A stretch of 64,000 nucleotides of DNA, taken from positions 13,169,243 to 13,233,242 of the forward strand of contig JAHCVI010000001.1 in assembly GCA_019096155.1 (NCBI GenBank). The letters are read 5' to 3'. Under the pieces are notes generated by a model. That model searched no databases. It was given only the letters and a program-made list of their open reading frames with translations, and had not been told where the DNA came from. Made by a program: the position numbers and the translations under genes. Below are positions 9,871 to 20,926 of the stretch, piece after piece (the stretch's first letter is position 1; every line of letters starts with the position of its first letter). Source of the stretch: Staphylotrichum longicolle (lineage: Eukaryota > Ascomycota > Sordariomycetes > Sordariales > Chaetomiaceae).

Positions 9871-12160
9871 CGAGCCCACTCCTCGTGTGGTGTTCCCCCT
9901 CGACCCAATGTTTGTCGCCGGAATCAGGAGCGCTATCCAGCAGCAGCAGCCGGCAGGCGCGAACGCCTTCTGGGAGTCCAAGACTGACCAGCTCGGAACC
10001 AACTTTTTCTTCGTCCGCTTGACCGATGAGCAGGCCAATACGATCCGGAACAATGCTCTGGTGAAGCATGTCTACGTTCCCACGGGCCCTCTGGTCAGTG
10101 GATTGCCGAGGGCAGAACCCGAGGGAAACAGTCCGGTCGAGAAGCAATCCGTCCGACGGCAACAGCACCGTCGATGAACGGTCTGCGCTGGCCAAGCGTG
10201 CTGAGATCGTCCCAACGAGCCGGACACCATGGTGCTGCTGTCTTGGCCTCCTGGTACTGGCCCTGTGCCGGAGATGGGAGAGTATAAGTTTGATTCGTCA
10301 GCGGGCGAGGGGACATATGTGTATAGCTGTGATTGGGGGGCAGATCCTTCGCACTCTGAGTTCAGCGAGATCTTGTCGTTTACGCCACTGTTCCCTGGGC
10401 CGTTCCCTGTTAGTTCCTTCATGGAGACCGATACCAACGGGCACGGCACAAAGTGTCTTTCCAAGGCGGTCGGCAAGACAGTCGGCGTTGCACGCAAGGC
10501 CCGGGTAGTGGCCACCGTCATTGACCTTAGGCAGTCCATTTACGAACACTTCCTGGACGCGCTTGTCTTGATTCACGAAGACATCTATGTCAAAGGGCGG
10601 GGCACAAAGAGTGTCGTCAATTTTTCCATCTCCATCGTGGCCGACCGCATCCCGGCGCCGTACCAGGACACAATGGGTACGTTAACCCCATCGGACTTGG
10701 CTGGATCTCAACGCATATCACGTCCCCTAAAACTAGCAGAGTGAGAGATGTTGGGATCAGATCAACTGACAACTGTGTAGCCGCGTTGATAAGAGCGATC
10801 ATCGGCCTCGGCGCAGTCGTCGTCACAGGGTCTGGGAACATGGCAGGCTCGCCATATGGCTACCCTGCTCTCTTCGGGAACCCCGCCGACCGCAACTACA
10901 TTCCGGACCTCATTGTTGTGGGCTCCGTTTCCGGGGAAGGATTCCGTGGAGTGAGGCATTCCGACGCCGATTGGCTCACTTGCTACGCACTGGGCTACAC
11001 AGTGGATGTTGCCATCTCGGGCACTGGATATAAATACAAGAGCACCATGGGTACCTCTTTCTGTACGTCATCATGCTTCCTTACCTCCATCTCGGCCACT
11101 TCCTTTCTCTCCACACCGTACACCACACAAGAGAGAAATAACTTCTCTTGTCCGCTATTGTATTCCTTGCACCGCACGAAGATTACCCCTCTCCTACACA
11201 CACATCTTGACCGAGCAAACCACTCACCGCGTACATAATAGCTTCTGCAATAGTTGCGGGCCTTTCCGCGTATTTCCGCGGCCTCGATCCCAGCCTGACC
11301 ACTGTGGCTTCGGTCAAGCAACGAATTCTCCAGCTTGCATACGCTCGCCAGCCGCGCAGTGTGGGGGTCCTAGAGAGCGGTTCACCAGCAAGGTCGTCTG
11401 GAACGGCCAGAAAGGCGGCGGGTCGGTCGTAGCAGCCTGCGGTGGTTCCCAGTCAGGCGCCCGCAAGCGCCAGACCGGCGGCTCCTGTCCCGTCCAGTTT
11501 CGCCCGAGGCGCCAACCTTGAGCTTCTGCACCGGGGGGGCCGCAGCCGACGTGCGCTTCTGGCTCCGTGTGTGGCAGCGGCTGCAAGGGCTTCTTCTGCG
11601 AGGGCAACCCGCTGTCGCAAAACCCAGACTTCCTCGACCCCCGCAACCCGGACAGCGTGCAGAATCCAAGCGGGCCCTACTACAACGACTGGGAAGGCGT
11701 CATCACACGCTCGTCCTCGACCACCTCCACCCCGCCCGCCTCAAGCAGCACCACCAAACCTGCGCCCACCGGCCCCATCCCGACGCCGGGACACGGGAAG
11801 GCGGCCCCCTCCTGGGCAATGGTGTACTACATGCTCCGCGACAAAAATGGCGAGACGCATGGCTTCTACGGCTATGACGATAGCAACTTCATCCCCTGTA
11901 CAGTCGAGCCCGCGACGTGGCGCAAGCTGGGCGGGCAGGTCGGTGCCGTCCCCAGCACGCTGACGGGCATCACCGTGTACGGGGACACCTCATGCCGCTT
12001 CGCCAGTAGCGACATGATGCTGCGGTGCAACAACTGGGCGCCGGCGACCTGCGTGAACCGCGTGTCGGGCGAGAACTATGGTGGGGCTGGAACGTGCAAG
12101 GTGGATTACGGGGCGGGGATTTACCAGTATTGGAACAACATCATTCTATGTTCTTGGTAA
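9871..12160 (+). pseudogene. Subtilisin-like serine protease (S8) half of the GH71-protease locus
   Basis: An inhibitor-like prosegment (RVVFPLDPMFVAGI, ESKTDQLGTNFFFVRLTD) precedes an S8 domain. The triad can be placed: Asp in VYSCDWGADPSHSEF, His in NGHGTKCLSKAVG, and Ser in the GTSFSS motif, split by an intron at 11063-11241. Another intron is at 10677-10780, and the oxyanion Asn is probably in VVTGSGNMAG. The C-terminus has a Cys cluster (CKGFFC), a Ser/Thr/Pro linker and a Cys-containing domain ending IILCSW. Breaks: stop at 10175-10177 with unclear joining to MVLLSWPPGT, a frame change near 11365, and another near 11510-11540 by a run of seven G. There is no signal peptide or good ATG of its own, and the frame leads in from the GH71 linker. 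It may be the C-terminal part of one fused protein or a degenerate gene. Confidence 0.72.
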
Positions 12161-12667
12161 AAGGTGCAAGGGGGGAGGGACGGTGCTCCAAACCGATACA
12201 AGGCAGTAGTATCCTGCGCGAAATAGGTGTTGGATGCGCATCAGACATCAGACGGCCTGTTCCCCGAAGGTGGCTGTTCGGGTCGAGTTTCTTGGCCCTC
12301 GCATGTTCGCATGTACGTGAGTCCCCGACACTCAGTCATGTGTCTTTTCATTCTCTCTTTTGCCCGCTGGGATTGGACGATTCTGTTTGTTTGAGAAACC
12401 ATGTTGACTCCGTCTGCTCAGTGAGTTGAAAACGAGTGGCCGTCTCTTTTCGAGTGATGAGTCAAACCATTCGTCTGACGGATATCATCTTGACTCTCTT
12501 GGCTTGTTCATATTCTGGGGCAGGGTTTTTCAACGGGGGTTATGAAGTCACACAGCTAGAAGCGCGTGGTCACAAATTACGAAGATTCAACAAGTAGACT
12601 ACCCAAAACTTCCTAAACCAACTCCAGCAATCCTGTTTGACAAAGTGAAATCTCCAAAAGAGAGTTC
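12161..12667. other. Convergent intergenic region
   Basis: Lies between two converging 3' ends. It holds only presumed UTR sequence; I see no coding signal or repeat. Confidence 0.4.
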
Positions 12668-14955
12668 TCACACTTGCTCAACTTCCTCCTCATCCAAAAG
12701 CCCCAACCCACTATCATACTTCCTCCTCTTCCTCCCTCTCCCTCCCGACCTCACCACATCATCCCCAGCTTCCAACAACCGCCCAACCTTCCCTTCACCC
12801 CCGGCCGCCGCTGTTTCACCGCTCGCTGTCAGTGTCTGACACCTGGACGTCACCTCCTCCTGCTCCTGCTCGTCCTCCCCGTGCCCCACATCTCTATCCA
12901 ACGCCCCCAAAAACCCCTCCCCCATTCTCATTACCCTCTCCAGCTCCGCCCTCATCCCATTCACAGCCTCCCTCGCCCTGCGCCTCGCCTCGGCCCCTCC
13001 GCCCGCAACTGGCCGTTCTCCGCTCGCAGCTTCTGCACCGCCTCGTGGGCCTCGCGCAGCGCGGCGCCCAGGCGCTCCACCTCCGCCCGCAGCTCCGCGG
13101 CGCGCGCGTCGCGCTGCGCGAGGGCGGCGCTGTGCGCTCGCGTCAGGGCTGCGAGTTCGTCCTTGTGGGCGGCGAGGGTTGCGGCGTGGGCTGCGGTGAG
13201 GTCCGTGAGCTGGGATTGGAGGTCTGTGGTGTGCGCGAGGGCGGTTGTGAGTTTCTCTTCGAGGGCGGTGATGGTCGAGGTCTTTTCGGTGAGGGCGAGG
13301 GTGCCGGCTTGCTGGGCGGCGATGGCGTTGTGGCGATCTGTGTTGGCGGTGGTGAGTTCGCCCTCCATGTGCTCGACCAGGGCTTCGAGCTCGGCGATGT
13401 CGCGCGTGTAGGCGCAGGCTGCGCTCTTGAGGCGGTCGAGGCCTACTTCGAGGTCGGTGATGCGCGCGTCTTTAGCGTGGGATTCGCGCGTGGTTTTGGT
13501 GAGCTGCGTGTGGAGGCTGTCCATGGCTGTCACGCGCGCGTTGAGCTGCTGGCGCAGGGAGAGCTCGATCTCGTGGTACTCGTCGATGCTCTCGTCGGCG
13601 TCGTGAGCCTTTTGCGCGAGGGCGCGGAGCTGGGTGAGGACAAGGTCGAGGACCTCGGCACCAGCGCCGGTCAAAGGTAGGGTGACCTCGCCGGGCGTAA
13701 GGTATTCCAGCTCGAGGCGGGCGGACCGGAAGCCAGTACGAAGGGAGTCGATGACTTCAAAGGCGTCTGACCCTGGAAAGCCCAGGCTTTTGAGGGAGGT
13801 GTCTAGTTCTGCGAGAGCTGCCGTTTTGTCAGAGAGGTTTTGTAGGACTGTGGCGAGGTGCACTTCAAGGTCGCCAGCTTCTGATGATGATTGCTCGGAG
13901 GTAGTTTGAGCAGAAAGCGGGGTCAGCTTGTCTGACAAACGAGAAGTCAGAGCGGTGTAAGACTCCAATGTAGTCGTGAGCTTCTTGACCTCAAGTTGCA
14001 GTGATTCGAGCTCCTGCTCCAGCTGCCGCTTCTCCGGGTCCGGAAGAGCCGCCTGAACGCTTGTGTTTAAGTGCGGTGTGGCCAGGCGTCTGCAAGGGGT
14101 TTGCGGTAACTGCGGCTCGGGGCTTGTGGCTGGCGGTGTCGGAAATGAAGCCCGCATTCTCCTCGACGGAGTGCTGCAGACCAACTCGGCTCGAGTAGCC
14201 TCGCCAAACTCCTCGTCCCCATCACCATCATCATTGTCCAGATCCATAAAGTCGTCAGAAAAGGGATCTCGAGCTGCCCTTGTCCACTCGTAGGCGGGGC
14301 TGCTGGGCGTTTGTTGCACCCCTGAACGGTTCGCCAACTGCCGCTTCAACGTCTCAACCTGCTGCTCCAGGTCCCAGACGCGATCTGTATCCAGCACCAC
14401 TGTCTCATCGTGCAACCTTTCAATCTCTTCATCCTTCTCAGCCAGTTCTGCCTTGAGCCGCTCAATCTCGGCCTTTGTCTCCTCTGACCGCCGCCTCCTC
14501 TCGGCGGAGATGTTGTTCATCTCCTCGCTCAAGCCATTGCGTCGGATGCGGCGCTTCACGCGGCCATCCAGGACCTGACGAAGGGGAAGGAAGTACACCT
14601 CTCCTCCATATGGAGACCCCTGAGCGTCAAGGTGAGGGATGCCACTGCTAGTCATTGAGTGTGAGAGGCTGGCTGGGGTGGAGTGACGCCGTGCGGACCG
14701 GTTGCCACCCAGGGAGGTTCGGCGTATCATGGGTGTTAGCCCCGATGATGTGGATTCGTCCCTCGTATTGGCGAGGTCAGGTCCGGGATCCGAGAACCTG
14801 ACGCGTCTCTTTCTGGATTTTGAGGTGCGTGCAACCGGCAAGTGCGAGTCTGGGGCCTGCCGTGCGGGTGAGGCACAGGGGGAGTGGTTGGTGGCCTGGC
14901 CCACACTTCGTCGTGTGCGCCGTAGCGCAATGGGAAGGTCTGCACCGTCCTCCAT
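12668..14955 (-). CDS. Long coiled-coil protein of unknown function
   Basis: About 760 residues. The N-terminus is basic and Ser/Arg-rich (KSRKRRVRFSDPG), followed by a long helical run (RRSEETKAEIERLKAEL, EKDEEIERLHDE, VWDLEQQVETLKRQL). An acidic linker (DFMDLDNDDGDGDEE) and a Pro-rich segment precede a second coiled coil of some 350 residues. The frame hits a stop near 12961 unless one base is added at a run of four C at 12994-12997; with it, the protein continues through AVNGMRAELERVMR to the end at 12668. I start at MEDGADLPIALRR because the sequence upstream looks like UTR. The shape suits a spindle, septum or cytoskeletal scaffold, but that is inference from coiled coils only. Confidence 0.7.
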
Positions 14956-15323
14956 CTTTGCAGAAGCTTGAACAATGACAAACTTGGATGTCCAGACGAA
15001 AGACTTGGGGCTGGTTGAAAAGTCGTGATCATGTGCTTTTGCAGGCAGCAACGGCCTGCCCCACCCCACAGTAACCACTGTTTATTTATTTTCCCGATCC
15101 AGGAATTTGTGGGCCATTGCAACGCGCGAATCTCCAACGCGACCCTAACCCGGCATTTGTTGACACGCAGAACGCTCCACTTTCGCTGCACGCTCCGGGG
15201 TTCCACCACGGCGCCGGATCTCTGGCTTGTGACGGCCCCACACCACCGACCTCACCGAAGCCCAAGCTTGGCATCGAGCACTCACACCCTCACCTTAACC
15301 CCATTCCCGAGCACACTCCCACC
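14956..15323. other. Divergent promoter region, coiled-coil gene / dUTPase
   Basis: Short shared region between two outward-facing genes. An open frame continues upstream of the dUTPase ATG from 15117, but it is low-complexity and looks like 5' UTR. No specific motif is assigned. Confidence 0.4.
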
Positions 15324-15878
15324 ATGCTCCTCACCGGCGCAACCCTCCTCCAGCGCTCCATCATCCGCTCCCTCCCCTCCCCCGCCCTCCAACTCCAACC
15401 CTGCGGCATCGACCTGACCCTGCACAAAATCCTCCGCTGGACCTCCCCGGGCACCATCGACCTAGACAACTCCCGCCGGCAATCAGCAGCCACCGCTCTG
15501 CTCCCCTTTCCTTCCCCGGATGAGGGACTCAGACTCCCGCAGGGCGCCTACCTGGTCCAGTTCAACGAGGCGGTCGACATGCCGCGGGATTGCATGGGCC
15601 AGATCTTCGGCCGGTCCTCGCTCTGGCGAGCCGGCGTCACGGTTACTGCCGGGGTGGTGGATGCGGGGTATCAGGGGGTGCTGGGCGCCATGCTGGATGT
15701 GAGGAATCCCGAGGGCGTGGTGGTGTTTCGTGGGGCGAGGCTGGGGCAGATTGTGGTGCATGCCATGGAGGGGGAGGTGGAGGGGTACAAAGGGGTGTAT
15801 CAGGGTGCGGGTGGTGTAGAGGGGAGGGAGGGGTTGTGGGTTTGTGATCTTGATTTGTGGAGTGGGGATGCTAAGTGA
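15324..15878 (+). CDS. dUTPase / dCTP deaminase-superfamily protein, archaeal-type dUTPase
   Basis: Single exon, 184 residues. It reads like the archaeal-type dUTPase subfamily throughout: MLLTGATLLQRSIIRSL, QPCGIDLTLHKIL, GTIDLDNSRRQ, LPQGAYLVQFNEAVDMP, GQIFGRSSLWRAG (the phosphate-binding RSS motif), VVDAGYQGVLGAML and the closing GYKGVYQG. Enzymes of this fold hydrolyse dUTP to dUMP, keeping uracil out of DNA; close relatives deaminate dCTP. The dUTPase-like Asp in VVDAGYQG is present, but the Glu used by dCTP deaminases is not obvious, so dUTPase is favoured. I start at 15324, where family similarity begins, although the frame is open upstream. No targeting signal is clear. Confidence 0.85.
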   Translation: MLLTGATLLQRSIIRSLPSPALQLQPCGIDLTLHKILRWTSPGTIDLDNSRRQSAATALLPFPSPDEGLRLPQGAYLVQFNEAVDMPRDCMGQIFGRSSLWRAGVTVTAGVVDAGYQGVLGAMLDVRNPEGVVVFRGARLGQIVVHAMEGEVEGYKGVYQGAGGVEGREGLWVCDLDLWSGDAK

Positions 15879-16760
15879 GGCCCAGGATTGATTAAGACAA
15901 CTCGCCTTGGTACATAATTTGAGCGCAGACCATTATGGATTTGGAGATTGCCGATCGCCGTAAGCTTAATATAGTCGTTAAAGCTGGTCTTGGACACGTG
16001 TTCAAAGAATCGAAAAGGTTCAAATTCAGACGCGGGCGAGAATTGGATGGGGACCGAATGTCTCTAAATAGCAAGTACAATAATCAGCTATGGGTCACAG
16101 CTATAGGGATGCTGCGTGGGGACAGGAAAGTGGACATATTAAGAAGCTGAGGCATTAAAGGCCGGGGAGTGAACTGATCTTTGGCCCTGCTTGAGCCACC
16201 TAAGGTTCAAGTCAGACCCGGAAACTGAAAGATGAACTCGGCATCCCTGGGATTTTGCGGCAGTGCTCTTGGCTGTGTTCTCCAACAGTGACAGGTTTCT
16301 TCAGGGTCCTAATTTATCTTAATTGTCAACTTATCACAACCTACGAGCCTCCAATGATTGTTTACTGTAATCTTGTCGTGATTGCTTGATTGCCTTGAAT
16401 CGATAGTGTTATAACCGACAGTGGATATTTGTACAGCCCCCAAATGCCTGCCTAAAATCAAACAACCCTTTCATCTCTTGAACGCCGAGCATTCTCTCCA
16501 GAATGCCACGCCTGATCCAATCGCAACAAGATCAGCGCACGAGGCCCAGCTTTCATACGCCGCCAATTTGCAGCTGACCCTCAGATCAAGTCAAGAGAAA
16601 GAAGAGGAAAAACGCAATGCCCGGGGGTATCTCTAACACAAAACCACCAACTCCGTCCGCCCAATGCCCTTTTTGCAAGCTCTATACCCATTCCCGTTCT
16701 TTTCCATGCAGGCAAACCCATTTCCATTCCGCCCAAAGAAAAAAAGAAAAACCCAGCACC
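15879..16760. other. Convergent intergenic region
   Basis: About 880 bp between two 3' ends. A tRNA B-box-like GGTTCAAGTC near 16205 has no cloverleaf around it. Otherwise AT-richer non-coding sequence with nothing recognisable. Confidence 0.4.
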
Positions 16761-17971
16761 TCACAGCTTCACATTCTTCATCATCGCCCGAAACGCCTCT
16801 CCCTTCTCCCCCTCCCACCCCTCCTGCATCCCATCCGGTACCGGCAGCAGCACCTTGAAGACGATCTTCTTGCGCTCCTCCACCGAGAGCCGGCACATCT
16901 GCGCCACGTAACGGCGGGTATCCGGGTGGGCCTTCTCGTCCACGTCGCCGAGGAAGCAGCGATCCCGCAGCTCGCTAAGCATGGTGACGACGTTGCGGTA
17001 GTCCTTGAAGCGGAGCGTGTGGACGGTGCCGCCGGAGGGGCTGGTGGGACCGGACCAATCGTCGTGGCACCTCATGAGGCTCTGGTGGAGCTCGAGGTAG
17101 GTGTGGTCGCGGCTGTGGAAGGTGGCGAGGCCGCGGCGGAGTGGGGAGGAGGCGGGGACTGCAGGTGAAGACAAGATAATGGTTAATCTCTGTGTTTGGG
17201 TCTTTTCGGGGGTTGTGTGGGGCGCGATTGAGTGGACTTACGAGAATAAAAGTTCTTGGTGTACGCCTCCATGGCCCGCCTCTGGTCGTTGGTGCGGGCA
17301 GGCTCGAGAATGATGTAAAACTCACGCAGGCTGGGAAAGGAGTTGAGCAGGCCGAACAGTTCGTCCGGGCACATTCTCCAGCGGTGGTTGATGTGGTGGG
17401 TGTGGGGGCCGTCAGGATGGGCGCAGCGGAAGATGCACCAAATCAGGTTGCAAATCTCGTGGTGGTCACAGTGCTTGATTGCGACCTTTTGAATTCCAGC
17501 GACCTTTTCGGCGAGGCCATTGTAGTCAAAGTTGGTCGCCCCGGGGTTCAGGATCTGGTGGTCCGGGTGGAAGTAGCCCGCGATGTGGGTTCGGGACTGA
17601 GGGATGTTGAAGACAACAAGGTCTTCCACACCGTCGATACGATTGTTCAAGCCTCTGAAGGGCAAGCGGACATTGTGCTTCTCAGTGGCGAGACGCATCG
17701 TCGCGTATGCCCTGCGATTGACGATCGAAAGGTCCTGGAGGCGGCGATAGCCCGACGGATCGCTGTTCTTGGGAACAGGGCCAAACTTGAACCGCCATGT
17801 TCCAACCGCAATCTCGCGTTTAACTCCAATGATGTGGATGTTGGGTTTGACAATTGCCTCAGTGAAGATCTGACCTTGGATCTCGGGCGGCAGCTTGCTA
17901 AACTGCGGAAAACCGAATGGCGCTTGAGCAGATTGCTGCTCGCCATTCTCGGTCGCGTTGCCTCTGGGCAT
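16761..17971 (-). CDS. 2EXR-domain protein
   Basis: Two exons, 17242-17971 and 16761-17158, joined by a GTAAGT...CAG intron that restores phase (375 residues). The N-terminal motif FPQFSKLPPEIQGQIFTEAI followed by PNIHIIGV matches the 2EXR domain, an F-box-like fungal domain of unknown role that is often highly expanded in Pezizomycotina. The middle has WRFKFGPVP, RRAYATMRLATEKHNVRL, an IPQSRTHIAGYF strand and SLREFYIILEP. The second exon is helical (YRNVVTMLSELRDRCF, VEERKKIVFKVLLPVPDG). The start MPRGNATENGEQ is chosen because the longer upstream frame has no typical N-terminus. It reads without breaks, unlike the two other F-box/2EXR genes in the window. Confidence 0.8.
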
Positions 17972-19217
17972 GATCACTCGACCGAGTATTCTCGAGCGAT
18001 GAAAAGAAAGCAAGTGATCAGTAAGAAAATGAAACCCGCCGTTGTACGTTTCTTCGTACGAGCGTCGGTCGGGCCGGACGGGGTCGTGAAGTCGCGGCAC
18101 GACGAGAAGGGGTAGACCGGAAGAGAGGAGTGATCGGTGGGTGAGGAATAGGCAGAATGACTGACACGAGAGGAAGAAATAGTCGGCGGGCGATGGAGAG
18201 AGTAACGCGTGAAAAGTTTGGAACTGTTGTGAAAATAAAGTCGCGCAAGTTTTGGCTGGTGAGAAAGACCGCGTGGCAAGAGAGTCAGAACAGGCTTGAT
18301 GTGGCAGGAAGCTGGTTTATTGGGAACACTTGGAGCGATTGTTGCTCCCACAAAACACCGTTAAACTTAGTCCTGAAAACTGTGTTTAACCTCCAGAGCC
18401 CCAGCAACCGGGAAGGCTAGGTAAGTTCCTTCCGTGCCCGTCGTCGAGCTGTTTAGGAATTCTTCAGGCTGCTTAACTCCCGGGCTCCAGAACTTCAGCA
18501 AATGAAACCTTCTGTCCGAGGTCGTCGCCAACGGTGTGCTGGAAACATGAACGAGGAGAACAAACCGGAATCAGCAATGGCAATCCTAGCTGACTTGTTC
18601 ATCAGCTCGTCTATACCTTGAACAATCCTAGACTTAAAAACTTCGCTTCTATTTATACCTGTTGGTGTTGTGGACGTGTAGGCGACGCGACGTTTGTACA
18701 CCCAACCCACTCCGCTTCCTAAGTGTTGAGAATGGGAATCACCTTTCTCCGCATTATGAGTCAGTGGAACATTGAACCTATCCCCCAGCCGGTGCATCTG
18801 CATTTGTGTTTATGATTGCATGTGTCTCACGACAGTGTTTGCACAACATTCTCTTCTCTCAGTCTTATTATAAGCTGCAACCTCGCCTTCGACTCACAAA
18901 CCCACCGTCACCGTTTGCATCCCATCTGGAAATCAACGCGTACTGTTGCCGCTTGGCGAGCGCTGAGGGGCGAGTTGAACCCCCATCGCAACCGCACCGA
19001 CGTGACATCCTCTCGAACCAACAAAACAACCTGATCTCTAGGGATGCTTGACTTCAACCCCGACACTGGATACCGCATCAAAACGCCTTCAATCATTGAG
19101 CGTGCCCGCTCGAAGGGTGGGAGACCCTGACTGGGCTTCCGATCTGCTATATTCGCCGCAGGACGTCCTGTCGCAAATCTGACAAGATAACCGCCCAATC
19201 TGGCACTCAACTGTCGA
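17972..19217. other. Intergenic region upstream of the 2EXR gene
   Basis: About 1.25 kb between two minus-strand genes: promoter of the 2EXR gene plus the 3' flank of the J-protein gene. Open frames here are short and lack family features. No repeat or RNA gene was recognised. Confidence 0.4.
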
Positions 19218-20114
19218 TCAGTCTGGCGTCTTGTTGTCGTTTGGAGCCGGGAGACCATGCCCCGGTGGGTCATACGCCCACCTCTCAAACTCTCGCTGTC
19301 TGAGAAAGTTCTCAACTCTGCCTTCTCGGTCCATCGCAATCCTTTGACTCCGACGTTCCTGCAGCTCTTTGCTGAGGACGGCATGTTGCTTGTCCCGCAT
19401 CTCGAGAAAGGTGGCCGAGTTTGTGCCCGCCTTTGTCATCTGGCTCCAGGTTGCTACAATCAGAAAAGCTGAGATGATCGCCATGAAGGCAATGTTCGAC
19501 GTAAACAGTTCCTCTTGCTTCTCGCCGGTGCCGTCCCGCTGCTGGTGCCACCGCTCCCAGTCTTCCCACGTCGCATTCATGCTCGGGTTCCCAGGCTCCT
19601 GCCGCCACGCCCGATCCGCTTCTCGGTGGCGGGTCTGAGAGTCGGTTTGTTTCCCCCAACCGACGCCGTAGAGGTCGTACATGCGCTTCTTTTGAGGGTT
19701 GCTCAGAATCTCGTTGGCCACCACGACAAGACGGTATCGTTCGAGCTTCGTCAGGTGGGGAATGCCATCGTCGGCGGTATGGTGGTGACGGTCGGGATGA
19801 TAGAGCTTTGCGAGCTGGAAGTACCGCGCTTTGCTATAGGGGGCATCCCGCGCCAGGCCGAGGACCTCGTACGGGGTTGGATGCGCAGATGTTGGCCATT
19901 TTGGCGGACCGCTGTGCTTTTCTCCTTTTTTGTTGTCCAGCCTGTCCTCCTGCACCGAGGCGTACCAGCGGCAGCGCAGAACGGAGCCTATCGAGGGCGT
20001 CTTCGCCCGAAGATCCCGCGGCCGGCATGGTGGCGTGACGGAGGCCGGTGATCCGAACGTGGAGAGCACGCTGCTGCTCGCGCACAGGGTCGCGGCTGGT
20101 TTTTTGTGTAGCAT
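19218..20114 (-). CDS. J-domain (DnaJ-type) protein with one membrane segment, probably mitochondrial
   Basis: Single exon, 298 residues. The J domain begins at TPYEVLGLARDAP and carries the HPD motif in LAKLYHPDRHHH, with RYRLVVVANEILSNPQKKRMYDLYG as helices III and IV. It should stimulate an Hsp70 partner. The N-terminus is rich in Arg/Ser/Ala and ends in RCRWYASVQ, like a cleavable mitochondrial presequence. One hydrophobic helix (NIAFMAIISAFLIVATW) lies near residue 210, followed by a charged tail. The layout recalls single-span mitochondrial J proteins such as the DNAJC30 type, but the exact orthologue is uncertain. Confidence 0.87.
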   Translation of the reverse strand: MLHKKPAATLCASSSVLSTFGSPASVTPPCRPRDLRAKTPSIGSVLRCRWYASVQEDRLDNKKGEKHSGPPKWPTSAHPTPYEVLGLARDAPYSKARYFQLAKLYHPDRHHHTADDGIPHLTKLERYRLVVVANEILSNPQKKRMYDLYGVGWGKQTDSQTRHREADRAWRQEPGNPSMNATWEDWERWHQQRDGTGEKQEELFTSNIAFMAIISAFLIVATWSQMTKAGTNSATFLEMRDKQHAVLSKELQERRSQRIAMDREGRVENFLRQREFERWAYDPPGHGLPAPNDNKTPD

Positions 20115-20926
20115 CGTTCAGATCGGGGCGGTCATTCTTGGGAGACCCGACACCATGGTGCCGGTACCTGAATGATTGGTTTGCCAGTGCGCAGGAATGG
20201 TCGCAAGGTTGGGGAGAGAATGCAGAGGTGGAGAATGGCGGTTGTCGGGAGTTGGATCTGGGGAGTGCTTGCCCCACTGTCCCACTTTCGTCTCGTCATT
20301 GATGAGCATCCTTGCTCTGGAAGGTGCCCTTGGAGCCTTGGAGCCTTGCAATGCTCTGGCACCTGCAGCCCCAAAGCCGAGCTCTTTGAGCTCAGCCACC
20401 AAACCCCAAGCGGGGACTCCACATGTGGCGCAAAGACCCTGATGCCCACACGTGACGCTCAAACTCCTTCACCTCGACTTTTCGGGCAAGAGCGCAAAAG
20501 ATCGTTCGTTCAGCCCTGCTGCCTCACCTTCCCCGCCGTCTCGACGAAACACAAAACAAAATAAGAAACCTAACTTGCTGCACGAAGAAGTCGACCAATC
20601 TCCCTCAAAATCCAAGAACGGCCCCGACTCACAGGCCCGTCTCCACCTACTGAAACAACTCCTCCCCCCATCCGTCGTCACTCAACAACTGTTGACAAGG
20701 AACTACCACGTCTCGAGCGACCCGACCACCGCGCTTTACTCAACCTCCTCCGCAAAGACTCCAACCGGTTTGGGCTACGGGACTCGACGAGTGTACCGCG
20801 CCGACCACAAGAAACAGCCTTCTAAACATTCTGCCAGTCGAATCGGGCGATTCGCTTCACCGCACCGATTGCGCAGCATTCCCACTGCGCCTCTTCCCAC
20901 CAACAATCACCCCCACAACCGCCACA
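20115..20926. other. Divergent promoter region, J protein / DHH1
   Basis: About 810 bp between two outward-facing housekeeping-type genes. The part just before DHH1 is C- and A-rich, typical of a fungal 5' UTR. No heat-shock element or other site is clear enough to assign. Confidence 0.4.

Noticed and set aside
6774..12160. Two unrelated adjacent genes instead of a fusion
   Set aside because: Not excluded, but the protease half lacks a start, signal peptide and promoter gap, so the fusion reading is preferred.
16170..16245. tRNA-like B box GGTTCAAGTC
   Set aside because: No acceptor, D or anticodon arms could be folded around it.
17192..18115. 307-codon plus-strand open frame
   Set aside because: Mirror of the 2EXR gene, which has the family motif and a proper intron on the minus strand.
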